A stretch of 64,000 nucleotides of DNA from Asaia sp037151935 (GTDB taxonomy: Bacteria; Pseudomonadota; Alphaproteobacteria; Acetobacterales; Acetobacteraceae): contig NZ_CP157575.1 in the NCBI RefSeq assembly GCF_051628905.1, positions 1,116,001 through 1,180,000 of the forward strand. The letters run 5' to 3'. The notes beneath the pieces were generated by a model. That model was given only the letters and a program-made list of their open reading frames with translations, made no database searches and had not been told where the DNA came from. The position numbers were made by a program, and so were the translations under genes. Position 1 is the first letter of the stretch; each line of letters starts with the position of its first letter. Shown here one piece after another: positions 26,079 through 34,692 of the stretch.

Positions 26079-27632
26079 TCACGCAGCTTTGAGTCTCTTC
26101 GGCAATTCGTAGAATACTTCATCAAAATTCTTTCCCTCAATGATGGCCTTGGCCATCTCGCGGAGAATCTCGATGTTTTTCCTAAGCCTCTCCGCGACCG
26201 CCTTGTCTGATTTGTCATCGAGAATCATGATCTGATGCGCGTATTCAATCATCGAACCGCGCAGATCGATATAGCGCGAAAGATCGTAATCATTTCTCAC
26301 TGCCTCAGGCTTACGCAAATGGGCAGTCACCTCACCATGCACTTGAAAAAGTTCGTTGATTTCATTCGAGTATTTATCGAAAAATTCTATCTCGTCAATT
26401 TTCCCGTTCAGAAAAATTACGGGTAAAGACATAAAATAGAAACATGTGTCCCAGTTGGTTTTTACAAACAAGTAGTTCCAATTGCCAAAGTTTGGATATA
26501 CACCCCGATTGGTATCAGCATAACTCGCATAAACCTCGGTCATAACCCGATTCACGAGAGGGATATTTTTCAATCCGTCAGGACGCGTGATCACATTAGT
26601 AATCATCGTATTCGCCAAGGCAATCAAATCAGTACCACTCGAATAGAGGGGATCTATGAATCCTGCGGCTTCCCCAGTCAATGCCCAGCCATCTGACGAA
26701 ATATATTTACTCGCGATATAAGAATAATTTCGCATCATTCCAAAATCCAGAATATCGACAGAACGCTTATCAAGATAATTCTGAAGACGCGGCTCATTTT
26801 TAGAGAGCCAAATTCGAGAAAGAGGATAAGAACTCATATCAGAAATACTATGAACACTATTATCGAATACGATACCTATGCTCGTTACTTCTTCGTTTAT
26901 CGGAATAATCCAGACCCAGTATCCATTACCCGCCAAGTGAGTTGTGCTACATCTGCGATCACGCGAGTCGCGAAACGGGTTACTCTCATCAGAAGAATGG
27001 ATAAAATCGTTGATATCGATCTTGCCTCCCACACGAAACCAAACCGCAGAATGGTCTAGACCTGATTGTTTCTGCAATCCCAATTTTTTCATGAGAACGC
27101 GGCCGCGTCCAGATGCATCAATTACCCATCTTGACCGACACGTGCTAACGTTTCCGTTATGGTCCCTTATGGAGACAATTTGATACTCATCTTGTTTTTC
27201 ACAATCTAGAACACGGCTGCTTTCTACCAATTTGACAGCCCCACCAAGCTTGTTACGCAAATGGTTTTCCAGCTTGCCTCGATCAATCTGAAAGGTCACA
27301 TGCTGGGGGAAAATACCTACACCGATCTCGCGGTAGGGAGCCTCATCGATCAGGCTATCTGTCTGGATAAAGCGCATGGCCATCTTGCGCAGATGTTCGT
27401 CCTGCAAGTAATCCCGGCATCCGATGGTATCTGCAAGATAATAAGCACCAATCTCTATAGTAGACTCGCCAACCTTGTGGACATGCTCAGGACAGGGGAA
27501 TTTGCGATTATGAACGATACAAATATCAAGTGTCGGGTCTTTATCTAGCAATTGCTTCGCCAGGGTTAGGCCAGCGAGTCCCGCGCCGATAATCAAAACG
27601 TCACAAGCAGCTTTTGGGAAGTTTTCAGACAA
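26079..27632 (-). CDS. Flavin-dependent halogenase-like FAD oxidoreductase
   Basis: A 517-residue protein of the tryptophan-halogenase superfamily. It has the FAD dinucleotide motif GAGLAG (16-21), KVGESTIE near residue 53 (the flavin-gating region of halogenases), the halogenase signature WxWxIP as WVWIIP (239-244), and GWALTGEAAGFIDPLYSSG near residue 320. Family members chlorinate or brominate aromatic or carrier-bound substrates with reduced FAD; related members without halogenase activity also exist. No flavin reductase or carrier is adjacent. The gene is clearly richer in A and T than its neighbours and sits next to a decayed IS3 transposase, so it was probably acquired by transfer. The substrate is unknown. 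Confidence 0.75.
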   Translation of the reverse strand: MSENFPKAACDVLIIGAGLAGLTLAKQLLDKDPTLDICIVHNRKFPCPEHVHKVGESTIEIGAYYLADTIGCRDYLQDEHLRKMAMRFIQTDSLIDEAPYREIGVGIFPQHVTFQIDRGKLENHLRNKLGGAVKLVESSRVLDCEKQDEYQIVSIRDHNGNVSTCRSRWVIDASGRGRVLMKKLGLQKQSGLDHSAVWFRVGGKIDINDFIHSSDESNPFRDSRDRRCSTTHLAGNGYWVWIIPINEEVTSIGIVFDNSVHSISDMSSYPLSRIWLSKNEPRLQNYLDKRSVDILDFGMMRNYSYIASKYISSDGWALTGEAAGFIDPLYSSGTDLIALANTMITNVITRPDGLKNIPLVNRVMTEVYASYADTNRGVYPNFGNWNYLFVKTNWDTCFYFMSLPVIFLNGKIDEIEFFDKYSNEINELFQVHGEVTAHLRKPEAVRNDYDLSRYIDLRGSMIEYAHQIMILDDKSDKAVAERLRKNIEILREMAKAIIEGKNFDEVFYELPKRLKAA

Positions 27633-27784
27633 GATATTTACTCGATTTTTTTGAATACATTATGTTGCACCCTGCCTGAGGGCGGGTTCACAGTGTTTAC
27701 CTAATCAAACATCCGCAAAAATCAAGAAAAAACTTCAGATTCATGATGCGGTTTATTTCATTACTACAGATATTAGGACACGCC

Positions 27785-28030
27785 TCCCAGCACGGCCATC
27801 GCTGTCTGTCTCCAACGAAACCTCAATTAACAAGATAACGGAGACGAGCCTGTCAATGACGAAGGCCACATGAACAAGCCCGCCAAAAGAGACTCACATT
27901 TCAAATGCGAGACCTAGAGCTGCCAGTGACTTACATCCGCCCACGGTGCCGGTAGGCACACCCTCTCGCCTGAGAATCTCAACCTTGCTTTTCCCGGCGC
28001 TTTTGCTCGACAGGTACAGCAAAGACACTG
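27785..28030 (-). pseudogene. Decayed IS3-family transposase (OrfB) fragment
   Basis: On the minus strand, 28030-27894 encodes KVEILRREGV then CKSLAALGLA before a stop. This resembles the KVWRQLRREG-CTVARLMRxLGL region of IS3 OrfB. In the same order but another frame, 27892-27785 encodes SFGGLVHVAFVID, like the GFVYVAFVID start of the integrase core. The two parts are split by a frameshift and no complete gene or terminal repeats remain. The match is by eye on short segments, so it is moderate evidence. Confidence 0.45.
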
Positions 28031-28267
28031 TCTCTCAAGCAACCGACATCAGCACCGATCACCGCGACAGGCACGCACCATGATGGGCGTCCTCGCTGGA
28101 CTGGATCGTTCGCACGAGCATATAGGAAACGGTATGTGCGTCGTTACAGAATTCCATGACGACAAATGTCGGCAAGCACGCATCCATATCTGGATCACAC
28201 ATATCGACCAACGGGTTTTCTGCATGTTCCCCTTCCCTAAGAAAAGGTGAAGGACTATCTAGACAAA

Positions 28268-28282
28268 TGAGAAGTGTTCTCA
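28268..28282. promoter_or_regulatory. Palindromic candidate Fur/iron-response box before feoA
   Basis: TGAGAAGTGTTCTCA is a perfect 15-base dyad about 40 bases upstream of feoA. It fits the 7-1-7 layout of a Fur box (TGATAATnATTATCA), with two changes per half. Its place fits iron control of feoAB. Confidence 0.45.
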
Positions 28283-28320
28283 GGTGACCTTCGGGCCAGT
28301 TAATGTAGGCGTACTATCCC

Positions 28321-28560
28321 ATGACTCTCGACACCCTCCCGAAGGGATCCTACGCAGTGATCAGTCAGGTGGTCCCTCGTATGGATAACGACCCGATAGC
28401 TATGCGTCTTGGTGAGCTCGGCTTCATACCGGGTGCGCCGGTCGAGATCGTGGCGACCGGCCCTGTCGGCCATGATCCAATCGCCGTGCGTCTGGGTTCC
28501 ACCTGTTTCGCCCTTCGCCGTGGCGAAGCCTCGCGCATTACGCTCAAACACGATCTCTGA
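28321..28560 (+). CDS. feoA: Ferrous iron transport protein A
   Basis: A 79-residue FeoA, a small SH3-like cytoplasmic protein that supports FeoB. AMRLGELGFIPGAPVEIVA and the closing region with DPIAVRLGSTCFALRRGEA are typical of the family. It lies six bases ahead of feoB and is the first gene of the operon. A palindrome upstream may bind Fur. Confidence 0.92.
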   Translation: MTLDTLPKGSYAVISQVVPRMDNDPIAMRLGELGFIPGAPVEIVATGPVGHDPIAVRLGSTCFALRRGEASRITLKHDL

Positions 28561-28566
28561 AGCCGT

Positions 28567-30438
28567 ATGAATGCTGTTACCCCGCCGGAAACGGCCACAA
28601 AACCGTTAAGGGCTGCCCTCGTCGGCAATCCCAATTGCGGCAAGACCTCGCTTTTCAACCAGTTAACCGGCAGCCGGCAGAAAGTCGCCAACTATGCCGG
28701 CGTGACGGTTGAACGCAAGGAAGGGCGGTTTACCACCCCCCGGGGCCGCGCTGTCAGACTGCTCGACCTCCCCGGCGCCTATAGCCTGAGCGCCACCAGC
28801 CCCGATGAAGATGTCACGCGCGACGTCTGCACAGGGCGTCACGCGGTCGAGAAGCAGCCCGATCTGATCATCTGCGTCGTTTCCGCCAGCAATCTGCGCC
28901 TGCATCTGCGTTTTCTGCTCGAACTGGTCCAGCTCGGTCGGCCCATGCTGGTCGTGCTCAACATGATGGACGAAGCCGCCCGTATCGGTCTCAAGATCGA
29001 CGTCCTCGGCCTCGCTGCGGCCATTGGCGTGCCGATCATACCGACCATCAGCCTACGCAAGAGCGGTGTGACCCATTTGCTCGACGCGCTTGAAAAGCCC
29101 GAATTCCAGCTGCCCCCTGCCCTGCCCGAGGGCGTGGATCTGCACGCGCAGGTCGGCACACTGATCGCAGGCTTCACCAATGAATCGTCGCTCAAGAGCG
29201 ACAGAATGGCCGACAGGCTCGATCGCTGGTTTCTGCATCCTCTCTGGGGCCCGATCATCCTGCTGGTCGTGCTCTTCTTCATGTTCCAGACAGTCTTCGC
29301 CTGGGCGCAGCCGATCATGGACGCGCTCGAGGCGGGGATCACGTCGCTTGGCGAGATGATCGTCTCGCCCCTGCCTCAGGGGCTGCTTCGCAGTCTTCTG
29401 GCAGACGGGGTGATCGCAGGAGCGGGCACGGTCATCGTCTTCCTGCCTCAGATCCTGATCCTGTTCCTCTGGATCCTGACGCTCGAGGAAACCGGCTATC
29501 TCCCGCGCGCGGCCTTCCTGCTGGACCGTATCATGGCGCTCGCCGGGTTGAGCGGTCGCTCGTTCATTCCCCTTCTATCGAGCTTTGCCTGCGCCATTCC
29601 CGGCATCATGGCGGCGCGCACCATCCAGAACCCGCGCGACCGACTGGTAACGATCCTGATCGCGCCGCTCATGACCTGCTCGGCGCGGCTGCCCGTCTAT
29701 ACGCTGCTGATCGCCGCTTTCGTGCCGCATCGCACCGTGCTGGGTTTTCTGGGGTTACAGGGGCTGGTTCTGTTCGGTCTCTATCTCGTGGCCATCGTCA
29801 GCGGTATCATCGCGGCACGCCTCATGACACGTGGCGTGGAGTCTGACGAGCATCCTCTGATGCTGGAGTTGCCTCCCTATCGCACGCCAAATCTCAAAAG
29901 CGTGGCACTGGGTCTGTGGCAGCGCGCTGTCATGTTCCTGTCGCGGGTCGGCACCATCATCGTCTCGCTAAACGTTCTGCTCTGGGCGCTGTCGAGCTTT
30001 CCTTCGCCGCCCGCCAACGCGCCGGGAGCCGCCATCGATTACAGCCTGGCGGGCATGATCGGCCACTGGATGCTGCCAATCTTCGCCCCCATCGGCTTCA
30101 ACTGGCAGATCTGCGTCTCGCTGATTCCAGGCCTTGCCGCACGAGAGGTCGCTGTCAGCGCGCTCGCCACCGTCTATGCGCTGGGCGCCAATGACGACAC
30201 GGCGGCCAGCCAGCTCATGCCGCTGCTCAGCGCGCATTGGAGCATGGCAACGGCTTTCTCCCTGCTCGCCTGGTATGTGTACGCGCCGCAATGCATCTCG
30301 ACCCTTGCCGTGATGCGTCGAGAGACGCGTTCACTCAAGGTCGTTCTGGGCGCCGCTGCCTATCTGTTCGGCCTTGCCTATGTGGCCGCGCTGCTTACCT
30401 ATCATGTGACACGCGCCCTAACAGGAGCCTCCTCATGA
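28567..30438 (+). CDS. feoB: Ferrous iron transporter B
   Basis: A 623-residue GTP-linked Fe2+ permease of the inner membrane. The amino-terminal G domain has VGNPNCGKTSLFNQLTG (from residue 19), the switch ANYAGVTVERKEG, DLPGAYSLS and VLNMMDE. The membrane part contains FLPQILILFLWI, LLSSFACAIPGIMAART and MTCSARLPVY, with the cysteine seen in the pore region of FeoB. It is shorter than the 773-residue E. coli protein, as are several alphaproteobacterial versions, but both Gate motifs are present. It overlaps the next small gene by four bases. Confidence 0.95.
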   Translation: MNAVTPPETATKPLRAALVGNPNCGKTSLFNQLTGSRQKVANYAGVTVERKEGRFTTPRGRAVRLLDLPGAYSLSATSPDEDVTRDVCTGRHAVEKQPDLIICVVSASNLRLHLRFLLELVQLGRPMLVVLNMMDEAARIGLKIDVLGLAAAIGVPIIPTISLRKSGVTHLLDALEKPEFQLPPALPEGVDLHAQVGTLIAGFTNESSLKSDRMADRLDRWFLHPLWGPIILLVVLFFMFQTVFAWAQPIMDALEAGITSLGEMIVSPLPQGLLRSLLADGVIAGAGTVIVFLPQILILFLWILTLEETGYLPRAAFLLDRIMALAGLSGRSFIPLLSSFACAIPGIMAARTIQNPRDRLVTILIAPLMTCSARLPVYTLLIAAFVPHRTVLGFLGLQGLVLFGLYLVAIVSGIIAARLMTRGVESDEHPLMLELPPYRTPNLKSVALGLWQRAVMFLSRVGTIIVSLNVLLWALSSFPSPPANAPGAAIDYSLAGMIGHWMLPIFAPIGFNWQICVSLIPGLAAREVAVSALATVYALGANDDTAASQLMPLLSAHWSMATAFSLLAWYVYAPQCISTLAVMRRETRSLKVVLGAAAYLFGLAYVAALLTYHVTRALTGASS

Positions 30439-30623
30439 TCCAGAGTCTGATCGTCATCGCCCTCGTCGTGGTTGCCCTGCTCTTCTGGCTGAACAGACTT
30501 TTCCCCGTTCACGCAACACGCCTCAAGGCGCAGCTCGGCATTGCCCGGCAGACCGCGCCCGGCGGAGCGCCAAAGAAAGGTTGCAATGGCTGTGACGGCT
30601 GCAAGGGTGGCGGTTGCCATTAG
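30435..30623 (+). CDS. Small cysteine-rich membrane protein of the feo operon
   Basis: A 62-residue protein that starts inside the feoB stop (ATGA overlap). One hydrophobic helix (SLIVIALVVVALLFWLNRLF) is followed by a basic linker and a tail with four cysteines and a closing His (KGCNGCDGCKGGGCH). This layout matches FeoB-associated cysteine-rich membrane proteins, which may take the place of FeoC and bind iron or an iron-sulfur cluster. The exact function is unknown. The coupled start supports translation with feoB. Confidence 0.75.
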   Translation: MIQSLIVIALVVVALLFWLNRLFPVHATRLKAQLGIARQTAPGGAPKKGCNGCDGCKGGGCH

Positions 30624-30781
30624 GCCCCTCGCAATGCCCGGACTCTGCTAGGCGCTCCAGGCACAAATCGCGCGACACGGAGCTTGTGAGAGGGTAGCCT
30701 TGCCCGGTTCATCCGCGAGAGGCGATTTCGCGCGCGGCGACATGAACGGGCAGCCTCGCGAAGCTAGCCCGCTTCAGCCAG
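30624..30781. terminator. Possible hairpin between the feo operon and the convergent HAD gene
   Basis: TGCCCGGTTCAT and ATGAACGGGCA (around 30699-30755) can pair with one bulge across a 30-base loop. No T-run is present. Nothing else was recognised in this 158-base gap. Confidence 0.3.
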
Positions 30782-31459
30782 TCACTCCGCGCTATCGGCA
30801 CGCTCTATGAAGTCGCGCACCTCGTGCAGATCTTTCATAATCGCATGAGCCTTGCCGATGATTTCCTCGTTCGGTGCCATGAGATCGGGAACCACGATCA
30901 CCCGGATACCAGCCGCGTGAGCGGCGCGGGCGCCGTTATGGGAATCCTCTACCGCCAGACAATCGGCCGGGTCGATCCCGATTGCCGCAGCTGCCCTCAG
31001 ATAAGGCTCAGGGTCGGGCTTGCCGCATGTCACGTCGTCCCGCGTCACGATGGCGTCGAAACGCTCATATAGACCGACATGACGCAGATGGGCATCGGTG
31101 CGGGCCCGGCTCGACGAGGTCGCAATGGCGCGCGGCAGTTTTCGGGCGTCGAGATAATCGAGAAGCGGCACGACGCCCTGTTTCATGATCAACCCACCCG
31201 CCTCAACCAGCTCGTGCATACGTTTGTCCTGCGCGCGGAACAGCGCTCCAAGGTCGACTTCCGGCCCGTAGGTTTCGACCACAAGGCGTGCGCAGGCATC
31301 GCCTGGGAGACCGATCATCTGACGGGCGAAACCGATCGGCATGTCATGACCCAGATCCCGCGCCGCCATGACGAACGCATCGAGAGAAAGCGTCTCGCTA
31401 TCGAGCAGAACGCCATCCATATCGAACAGGATAGCGCGTATCGGGCCGGGTCCGGTCAT
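30782..31459 (-). CDS. HAD-family phosphatase / beta-phosphoglucomutase-like hydrolase
   Basis: A 225-residue haloacid dehalogenase superfamily protein. The start at 31459 has a very good ribosome site, AAGGAGG, and places the catalytic motif AILFDMDGVLLDSE at residues 10-23 (nucleophile Asp13). Motif II is IATSSSR and motif III is GKPDPEPYL, followed by LAVEDSHNGARAAHAAGI, as in beta-phosphoglucomutase and sugar phosphate phosphatases with a helical cap. It lies 70 bases downstream of xdhC on the same strand and may be read from the xdh operon. Its substrate cannot be told. Confidence 0.82.
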   Translation of the reverse strand: MTGPGPIRAILFDMDGVLLDSETLSLDAFVMAARDLGHDMPIGFARQMIGLPGDACARLVVETYGPEVDLGALFRAQDKRMHELVEAGGLIMKQGVVPLLDYLDARKLPRAIATSSSRARTDAHLRHVGLYERFDAIVTRDDVTCGKPDPEPYLRAAAAIGIDPADCLAVEDSHNGARAAHAAGIRVIVVPDLMAPNEEIIGKAHAIMKDLHEVRDFIERADSAE

Positions 31460-31531
31460 GAAATTCCTCCTTGTGCCATCAGGATGCCGCCACAGAAACG
31501 CAAACGGACCCTGACCGCCCTCCACCTTGCC

Positions 31532-32335
31532 CTATTCAGGCCGACAGACCAACCGTGCGGCCAGCTCTGCGACAACAAAGGCGGCAATGATCTGAGGGCG
31601 CTTGTCACGAGGCCCCTGCGCCCCGATGGGACAGACGAGCGTATCGATCTGTGCCTGACTAAGCCCGATATCGCGAAATCCGGCTTCGAAGCGCCGCCTC
31701 TTGCTGCGTGATCCGATCAACCCGACATAGGCCAGATCGCCCCGCTCGAGGGCTGCGGCCACGATCAGCGCATCGAGCGTATGGCTGGGCGTCATGACCA
31801 GAGCCCCATCGCCGGGTTTCAGACTGGCGATCTCGCGCTCCCATTCATCGGTCACGCAGGTCCGCACGCCTTCGGGCACAGCACCGAATTCCTCCGCCCG
31901 TGGATCGATCCAGCGCAGGGATAGCGGCAACAGAGACGCCGCCTGCATAAGCGCGCGCCCAACGTGACCAGCGCCGAACACCGCGAGAACCGGCCAGGAC
32001 AGACGCTGCGCCCTGATGGACCGTAATTCGGCATCGAGATCGAAAACCGGCTCGTAGCGGATCACCACCACCCCGCCGCAGCATTGATTGGCCTGCGGCC
32101 CCAGAACGAAGCGGCTTTCCTCTCGCCCGGCCTCCCCTCGCAGAATCTGCCGCGCACGTGCCAGAGACTCCCATTCGAGCTGGCCACCGCCAATGGTGCC
32201 AGTCTGGGCCGTCTCGGTCACAAGCATGAAGGCCCCCGCCTCTCGTGGGGTCGACCCTCTGGCCTCTGCCACCACCACGCGCAGCACGGCCACAGCCTGG
32301 CGCTGCCAGGCGTGGATGAGATCGAAATCGATCAG
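31532..32335 (-). CDS. xdhC: Xanthine dehydrogenase accessory protein XdhC
   Basis: An XdhC of about 267 residues, the chaperone that binds molybdenum cofactor, has it sulfurated and inserts it into XdhB. VVVAEARGSTPREAGAFMLV (amino end), GGGQLEWE, QCCGG and the Rossmann motif VFGAGHVGRAL, then MTPSHTLD and LIGSRSKRRRF, are all typical. The start is unclear: no ATG or GTG lies at the family start. The frame is open through the stop of xdhB, and a CTG overlapping that stop (32335) gives the best alignment; the GTG codons at VAVLRV would remove some 13 residues. The overlap suggests translational coupling to xdhB. Confidence 0.8.
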   Translation of the reverse strand: MIDFDLIHAWQRQAVAVLRVVVAEARGSTPREAGAFMLVTETAQTGTIGGGQLEWESLARARQILRGEAGREESRFVLGPQANQCCGGVVVIRYEPVFDLDAELRSIRAQRLSWPVLAVFGAGHVGRALMQAASLLPLSLRWIDPRAEEFGAVPEGVRTCVTDEWEREIASLKPGDGALVMTPSHTLDALIVAAALERGDLAYVGLIGSRSKRRRFEAGFRDIGLSQAQIDTLVCPIGAQGPRDKRPQIIAAFVVAELAARLVCRPE

Positions 32336-34692
32336 GCCGAGGCTCCATCGGCATGCTGTGCCTGCACGCGCATGACGGTTCGCAGCAGTGTCTCCGGCGT
32401 TGCCGGAGCATCGAGAGAAGGACAGGTGCGATAGGCGCTCAGGCTCGCAATGGCATCCGAGAGCGCATGAAGCACCGCCACGCCATGGCACAAAGGCGGC
32501 TCACCCACGGCTTTCGAGCGATAGATGGTTGCCTCACGATTGGGCGCGCCCTCGAGCAGCGCCACGTTGAAAATACGCGGCCGATCCGAACAGGCAGGGA
32601 TTTTATAGGTGCTCGGGGCATGGGTCCGCAGCCTTCCCTGTGCATCCCAGACCAGTTCTTCGGTCGTCAGCCAGCCCGCCCCCTGGACGAAAGCCCCCTC
32701 GATCTGGCCGATATCGATGGACGGATTGAGCGACTCCCCCGCATCGTGAAGGATATCGACACGATCGATGGTGTTTTCGCCGGTCAGCAGATCGAGCGTT
32801 ACCTCGGCACAGGCGGCACCATAGGCGAAATAATAGAAGGGCCGCCCCCTGCCTGTCGCCGCATCCCATGAGATTTTGGGCGTCTTGTAGAAACCGCTGG
32901 CCGAGAGCGAGATACGGGCGAAATAGACCTGCCAGACGAGATCACGAAAAGAGACGATTTCCTCTCCGATCCTGACCCCCTCCTGCGTAAAAACGATCCG
33001 CTCCGGTTTCACCTGCCATTTCTCTGCGGCAAAAGCGATCATGCGCCCTTTGATCTGGGTAACCGCATCAAGCACCGCCATGCCATTCAGATCGGCCCCG
33101 GAAGACGCCGCCGTTGCCGAGGTATTGGGCACCTTGCCCGTAGTGGTGGCGGTAATGCGGACACTTTCGGCCGGCAGGGCGAATTCGTGTCGGACGATCT
33201 GCACCATCTTGGTATGCAGCCCCTGTCCCATCTCCGTACCGCCATGATTCACCTGCACCGAACCATCGGTATAGACATGCACCAGCGCCCCAGCCTGATT
33301 GTAATGGGTCGCCGTGAAGGAAATGCCGAATTTGACCGGAACGAGGGCAATACCCTTGCGCAGAGTCCGGCTCGTGCTGTTGAAATCGCGCAAGGCCTGT
33401 CGGCGCGCACGATAATCGCAGCGTTCGGCCAGTTGGGTCATGACCAGATCGGTAATCGAGTCCTCGACCACCATATGATAGGGCGTCACATTACGCTCGC
33501 CCGTGCCGTAGACATTGCGCAGACGCACATCGAGCGGGTCCATGCCCGTGGCAAACGCGATTTCCTCGATCACGCGCTCGGCGGCGATGATGCCCTGAGG
33601 CCCGCCGAAACCACGAAATGCCGTGTTGGACTGCGTGTTGGTCTTCAGAGCGAGCGAGCGAAACCGCACATCGGGGTAGAAATAGGCGTTATCGGCATGA
33701 AACAGGGCACGATCCGTCACCGGGCCTGAGAGATCGGCTGACCAGCCGCATCGGGCAGCAAGCTCCATATCCACAGCCAGAATATCACCCTGATCGGTGA
33801 AGCCGATATCGTAGCCCACCTTGAAATCATGGCGCTTGCCGGTGATGACCATGTCATCATCACGATCGAGGCGCATCTTGGCAGCCTGCCCGGTCAACTC
33901 GGCCGCCAGTGCCGCGAGACAGGCGCAGCCATTGGCCTGCGATTCCTTGCCGCCGAACCCGCCGCCCATACGCCTGATCTCGGTTGTAACGAGATGATGC
34001 GGCCGCCCCAGCACGCTGGCCACGAGATGCTGCGTTTCGGAGGGATGCTGCGTGGAGGACCACAGACGCATCTCGCCTGCCTCGCCGGGCTGGGCCAGCG
34101 CCACCTGCCCTTCGAGATAGAAATGCTCTTGGCCGCCAATAGTCAGACTGCCCTGAAGCCGCCTTGGCGCAGTTTCGAGCGCAGCCGCCACATCGCCACG
34201 CGCCATGGTGAGCGGGCGCCAGACGACGGCACTGCCATTGGCTTTCGCACTATCGATATCGAGAATGGCAGGCAGTTCTTCATAAACGATACGCGCCAGC
34301 TTGACCGCGCGTCTGGCAATGGCGCGCTCAGTCGCCACCACGGCAAAAATCGGCTGGCCGACATGCTGCACCAGATCCTGCGCCAGAAGCGACTCGTCAT
34401 TGGCATGAACTGGGCTGGTCTGGTTCTCGCCGGGAATATCGCTAGCAGTCAGCACGCGCACCACGCCCGGCAGCGCACGCACGGCGGAAAGATCGACCGA
34501 GACGAGCCGCGCATGAGCCTTCTCGCTCAACCCCGGCACAACATGCAAAAGCCCCTTGGGCTCGGGCAGATCGTCGATATAGAGCGCCCCTCCCGTGACG
34601 TGCAGCACGGCACTTTCATGCTTCATGTCGCGGGGCGACTCAGTCGTAGCGGTAACGGGAGACAGCGCATCGGGCGTGATCTGCTCAGACAT
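32332..34692 (-). CDS. xdhB: Xanthine dehydrogenase large (molybdenum) subunit
   Basis: A 786-residue molybdopterin subunit that oxidises hypoxanthine and xanthine to uric acid together with XdhA. It shows GGALYIDDLPEPKGLLH near the start, GGQEHFYLEGQ, RMGGGFGGKES, the arginine region FRGFGGPQG, NHGGTEMGQGLHTK and GEPPLCHGVAV, where the active-site Glu of the family normally follows. It overlaps xdhA by eight bases and xdhC follows directly. Length is normal for the bacterial two-subunit enzyme. Confidence 0.93.
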   Translation of the reverse strand: MSEQITPDALSPVTATTESPRDMKHESAVLHVTGGALYIDDLPEPKGLLHVVPGLSEKAHARLVSVDLSAVRALPGVVRVLTASDIPGENQTSPVHANDESLLAQDLVQHVGQPIFAVVATERAIARRAVKLARIVYEELPAILDIDSAKANGSAVVWRPLTMARGDVAAALETAPRRLQGSLTIGGQEHFYLEGQVALAQPGEAGEMRLWSSTQHPSETQHLVASVLGRPHHLVTTEIRRMGGGFGGKESQANGCACLAALAAELTGQAAKMRLDRDDDMVITGKRHDFKVGYDIGFTDQGDILAVDMELAARCGWSADLSGPVTDRALFHADNAYFYPDVRFRSLALKTNTQSNTAFRGFGGPQGIIAAERVIEEIAFATGMDPLDVRLRNVYGTGERNVTPYHMVVEDSITDLVMTQLAERCDYRARRQALRDFNSTSRTLRKGIALVPVKFGISFTATHYNQAGALVHVYTDGSVQVNHGGTEMGQGLHTKMVQIVRHEFALPAESVRITATTTGKVPNTSATAASSGADLNGMAVLDAVTQIKGRMIAFAAEKWQVKPERIVFTQEGVRIGEEIVSFRDLVWQVYFARISLSASGFYKTPKISWDAATGRGRPFYYFAYGAACAEVTLDLLTGENTIDRVDILHDAGESLNPSIDIGQIEGAFVQGAGWLTTEELVWDAQGRLRTHAPSTYKIPACSDRPRIFNVALLEGAPNREATIYRSKAVGEPPLCHGVAVLHALSDAIASLSAYRTCPSLDAPATPETLLRTVMRVQAQHADGASA

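Larger units (their letters stand above)
27633..28320. other. Long gene-free region with mobile element remains
   Basis: These 688 bases separate the halogenase-like gene from feoA. I see no intact gene. Frames on the minus strand retain two segments of an IS3-type transposase (see 27785-28030), and a palindrome lies before feoA. The first 150 bases are AT-rich, like the halogenase gene. Confidence 0.5.
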
